A stretch of 14,815 bases of DNA, taken from assembly GCA_025362415.1 (NCBI GenBank), contig JANYGM010000120.1, forward strand, positions 1-14,815, read 5' to 3'. Positions 13,802 to 14,815 of this stretch are shown here, piece by piece. The translations under genes were made by a program, and so were the position numbers. Within the stretch, counting starts at the first letter, position 1. Every line of letters starts with the position of its first letter. The notes beneath the pieces were generated by a model. The model saw only the letters and a list, made by a program, of their open reading frames with translations. It was not told where the DNA came from and ran no database searches. Source of the DNA: a bacterium. Lineage in GTDB: Bacteria; Bacteroidota; Bacteroidia; Cytophagales; Thermonemataceae.

Positions 13802-13859
13802 TAAGTAATTGTGAATTTTTAATTGTGAATTATGAATGAATGCAAAATGCTGATAATAA
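13802..13859 (+). repeat. Heptamer-type repeat copy e
   Basis: A second copy in the same orientation as copy d, with 45 of the first 50 positions identical, including the core TGAATGAATGCAAAATG. The two copies bracket about 160 bases of otherwise unique AT-rich DNA. Confidence 0.7.
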
Positions 13860-13954
13860 GATACTTATTATAAATCCATTGTAAAAGTCTGTTTGATTTC
13901 TAATCAAAATAACTTTCAAAAATAGGCTATATTTCCTGCAAAACCTTAAAAAAA

Positions 13955-13985
13955 TTGCTTTTTTAGCATAATTATTGTAATTTTA
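13955..13985 (+). promoter_or_regulatory. Weak candidate promoter of pspA
   Basis: TTG at 13955-13957, a 20-base gap and TAATTTTA at 13978-13985 resemble the Bacteroidota -33/-7 pair, with one mismatch in the -7 box (A for the final G). It lies about 45 bases before the ATG. No better match is visible between 13860 and 14030. Confidence 0.25.
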
Positions 13986-13988
13986 AGC

Positions 13989-14009
13989 TAGAATTTCGTA
14001 AAAATTCTA
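13989..14009 (+). promoter_or_regulatory. Small hairpin in the pspA leader
   Basis: A perfect 8-bp inverted repeat, TAGAATTT and AAATTCTA, with a CGTAA loop, ends 21 bases before the pspA start. It could be an operator-like palindrome or an RNA hairpin. No transcription-factor site can be assigned. Confidence 0.25.
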
Positions 14010-14030
14010 TTAAAAAAATCATTAAAATTT

Positions 14031-14687
14031 ATGTGGGAAAGAATAAAAGACATTTTTAAAGCATTTTTTCACGACTGGTTAGACAAGGCGGAAGACCCTG
14101 AAAAAATGATAAAATATACAGTCCTAAAAATGCAAGAAGACGTTTTTAGGGCAAAAAACGCTACTGTAAAAGCTATTGCAGGAGAAAAAACACTATTTAG
14201 GCAATGGCAGGGCTTTGTAGAAACGGCTCAAAAAATGCACCAAAGCGCACTTCTAGCTCTCAAACAAGGCAATGAAAGTCTTGCTAGGCGTGCTTTAGAA
14301 AAACAACACGAAGCACAAATACAAGCACAAGAATTTGAGAAAATGCACGAAATTTCTAAGAAAAATAATGCAAAAATAAAAGAAAATATAAAAAAATTAG
14401 AAGAAAAATTATACGAAGCACGCCAAAAAGAGGGTGGACTTATTGCACGTAGTCAGCTTGCAAAAGCTATGACAATAGCAAGCAAAAGCCTTATGTCGTC
14501 TGATGACAAAATGGGCAAAATTGACCAAATGGAGGATAAAATTCTTAAAAGTGAGGCAGAAGCAACCGCTTTTATGGAACTTTCGGAAGATAATACCAAA
14601 AACGAAATGAAAGAAATGAATGACTTTTTTAAGAACAACGACATTGAAAGTGAACTTGCCAAACTCAAAAAAGAACTTGGGAAATAG
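14031..14687 (+). CDS. pspA: PspA/IM30 family membrane-protecting protein
   Basis: The 218-residue product belongs to the PspA/Vipp1 (IM30) family, bacterial relatives of ESCRT-III that bind stressed or stored-curvature membranes and form rods or rings. Residues 1-18 are the amphipathic alpha-0 helix that inserts into the membrane (MWERIKDIFKAFFHDWL). The family motif KAEDPEKMI is at 19-27, and long coiled-coil helices run from about 28 to 150, with ALKQGNESLARRAL (76-89) and the EARQKEGGLIARSQLAKA stretch (129-146). Length matches PspA of about 220 residues. No pspB, pspC or pspF homologue is in the window, so regulation differs from enterobacteria. Its TAG stop is the first three bases of the following heptamer array. 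Confidence 0.92.
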   Translation: MWERIKDIFKAFFHDWLDKAEDPEKMIKYTVLKMQEDVFRAKNATVKAIAGEKTLFRQWQGFVETAQKMHQSALLALKQGNESLARRALEKQHEAQIQAQEFEKMHEISKKNNAKIKENIKKLEEKLYEARQKEGGLIARSQLAKAMTIASKSLMSSDDKMGKIDQMEDKILKSEAEATAFMELSEDNTKNEMKEMNDFFKNNDIESELAKLKKELGK

Positions 14688-14719
14688 TGAGTAGTGAGTA
14701 GTGAGTAGTGAAATACAAA
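14685..14719 (+). repeat. Heptamer repeat array, copy f (overlaps the pspA stop)
   Basis: TAGTGAG is repeated three times (14685-14705) and followed by TAGTGAA and ATACAAA. The first TAG is the pspA stop codon. Because 7 is not a multiple of 3, the array gives stop codons in all three plus-strand frames. Confidence 0.85.
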
Positions 14720-14726
14720 GTACAAT

Positions 14727-14815
14727 GTATTTCACTACACACTATTTCACTACACACTATTTCACTACACACTATTTCACTACACACTATTTCACTACAC
14801 ACTATTTCACTACAC
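14727..14815 (-). repeat. 15-bp tandem repeat array running off the window
   Basis: Five identical 15-bp units (TTCACTACACACTAT on plus, 14731-14805) and ten bases of a sixth reach the edge. Read on minus, each unit is a heptamer TAGTGTG plus an octamer TAGTGAAA, the blocks seen in copy a. It is inverted relative to copy f: GTAGTGAAATAC (14705-14716) pairs perfectly with GTATTTCACTAC (14727-14738) across a 10-base loop. Confidence 0.85.

Noticed and set aside
14727..14815. CRISPR-like regular repeats at the right edge
   Set aside because: The 15-bp units follow each other without spacers, so this is a simple tandem repeat.

Overview
The window looks like a chromosomal segment of a low-GC Bacteroidota, most likely from the Cytophagales. 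The pointers are a secreted nuclease ending in a type IX secretion sorting domain, a TonB-dependent receptor with an N-terminal carboxypeptidase-regulatory-like domain, AsmA-type envelope proteins, -7 boxes of the TAnnTTTG type instead of sigma-70 boxes, and little Shine-Dalgarno sequence before starts. Genus is not resolvable from the sequence alone.

Layout from left to right. Bases 1-93 are the 3' end of a plus-strand gene. Bases 94-662 hold repeats, a mobile miniature element and a terminator. rplY (bL25) lies on minus at 663-1235. After a second miniature element and a clear promoter comes a plus-strand secreted endonuclease I (1682-3574). From 3701 to 13568 seven genes run on the minus strand: an outer-membrane protein of unknown role, a lipocalin-like lipoprotein, a 1020-residue AsmA-family protein, a TonB-dependent receptor, a two-gene unit (a small unknown protein and an endonuclease/exonuclease/phosphatase enzyme), and a small secreted protein. 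A pspA/IM30 gene on plus (14031-14687) closes the window.

Most genes concern the cell envelope: nutrient uptake (TonB receptor), extracellular nucleic-acid breakdown (EndA), lipid or envelope maintenance (AsmA), and membrane protection (PspA). Nothing shows that they form one pathway. The most separable module is the EEP nuclease/phosphatase and its 144-residue partner (11762-13035), two bases apart, cytoplasmic and visibly richer in A+T than the receptor gene beside it.

The intergenic DNA is the most unusual part. Three palindromic elements with terminal inverted repeats are bounded by 9-bp direct repeats (two perfect, one 7 of 9), as expected of non-autonomous transposons. A separate family of heptamer arrays (TTGTGAG, TAGTGAG, TAGTGTG) follows stop codons within 0-5 bases, always with the TGA-bearing strand as coding strand, and tends to end in a short common core (GTGAA...ATACA). 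No rRNA, tRNA, CRISPR array or complete insertion sequence was seen.
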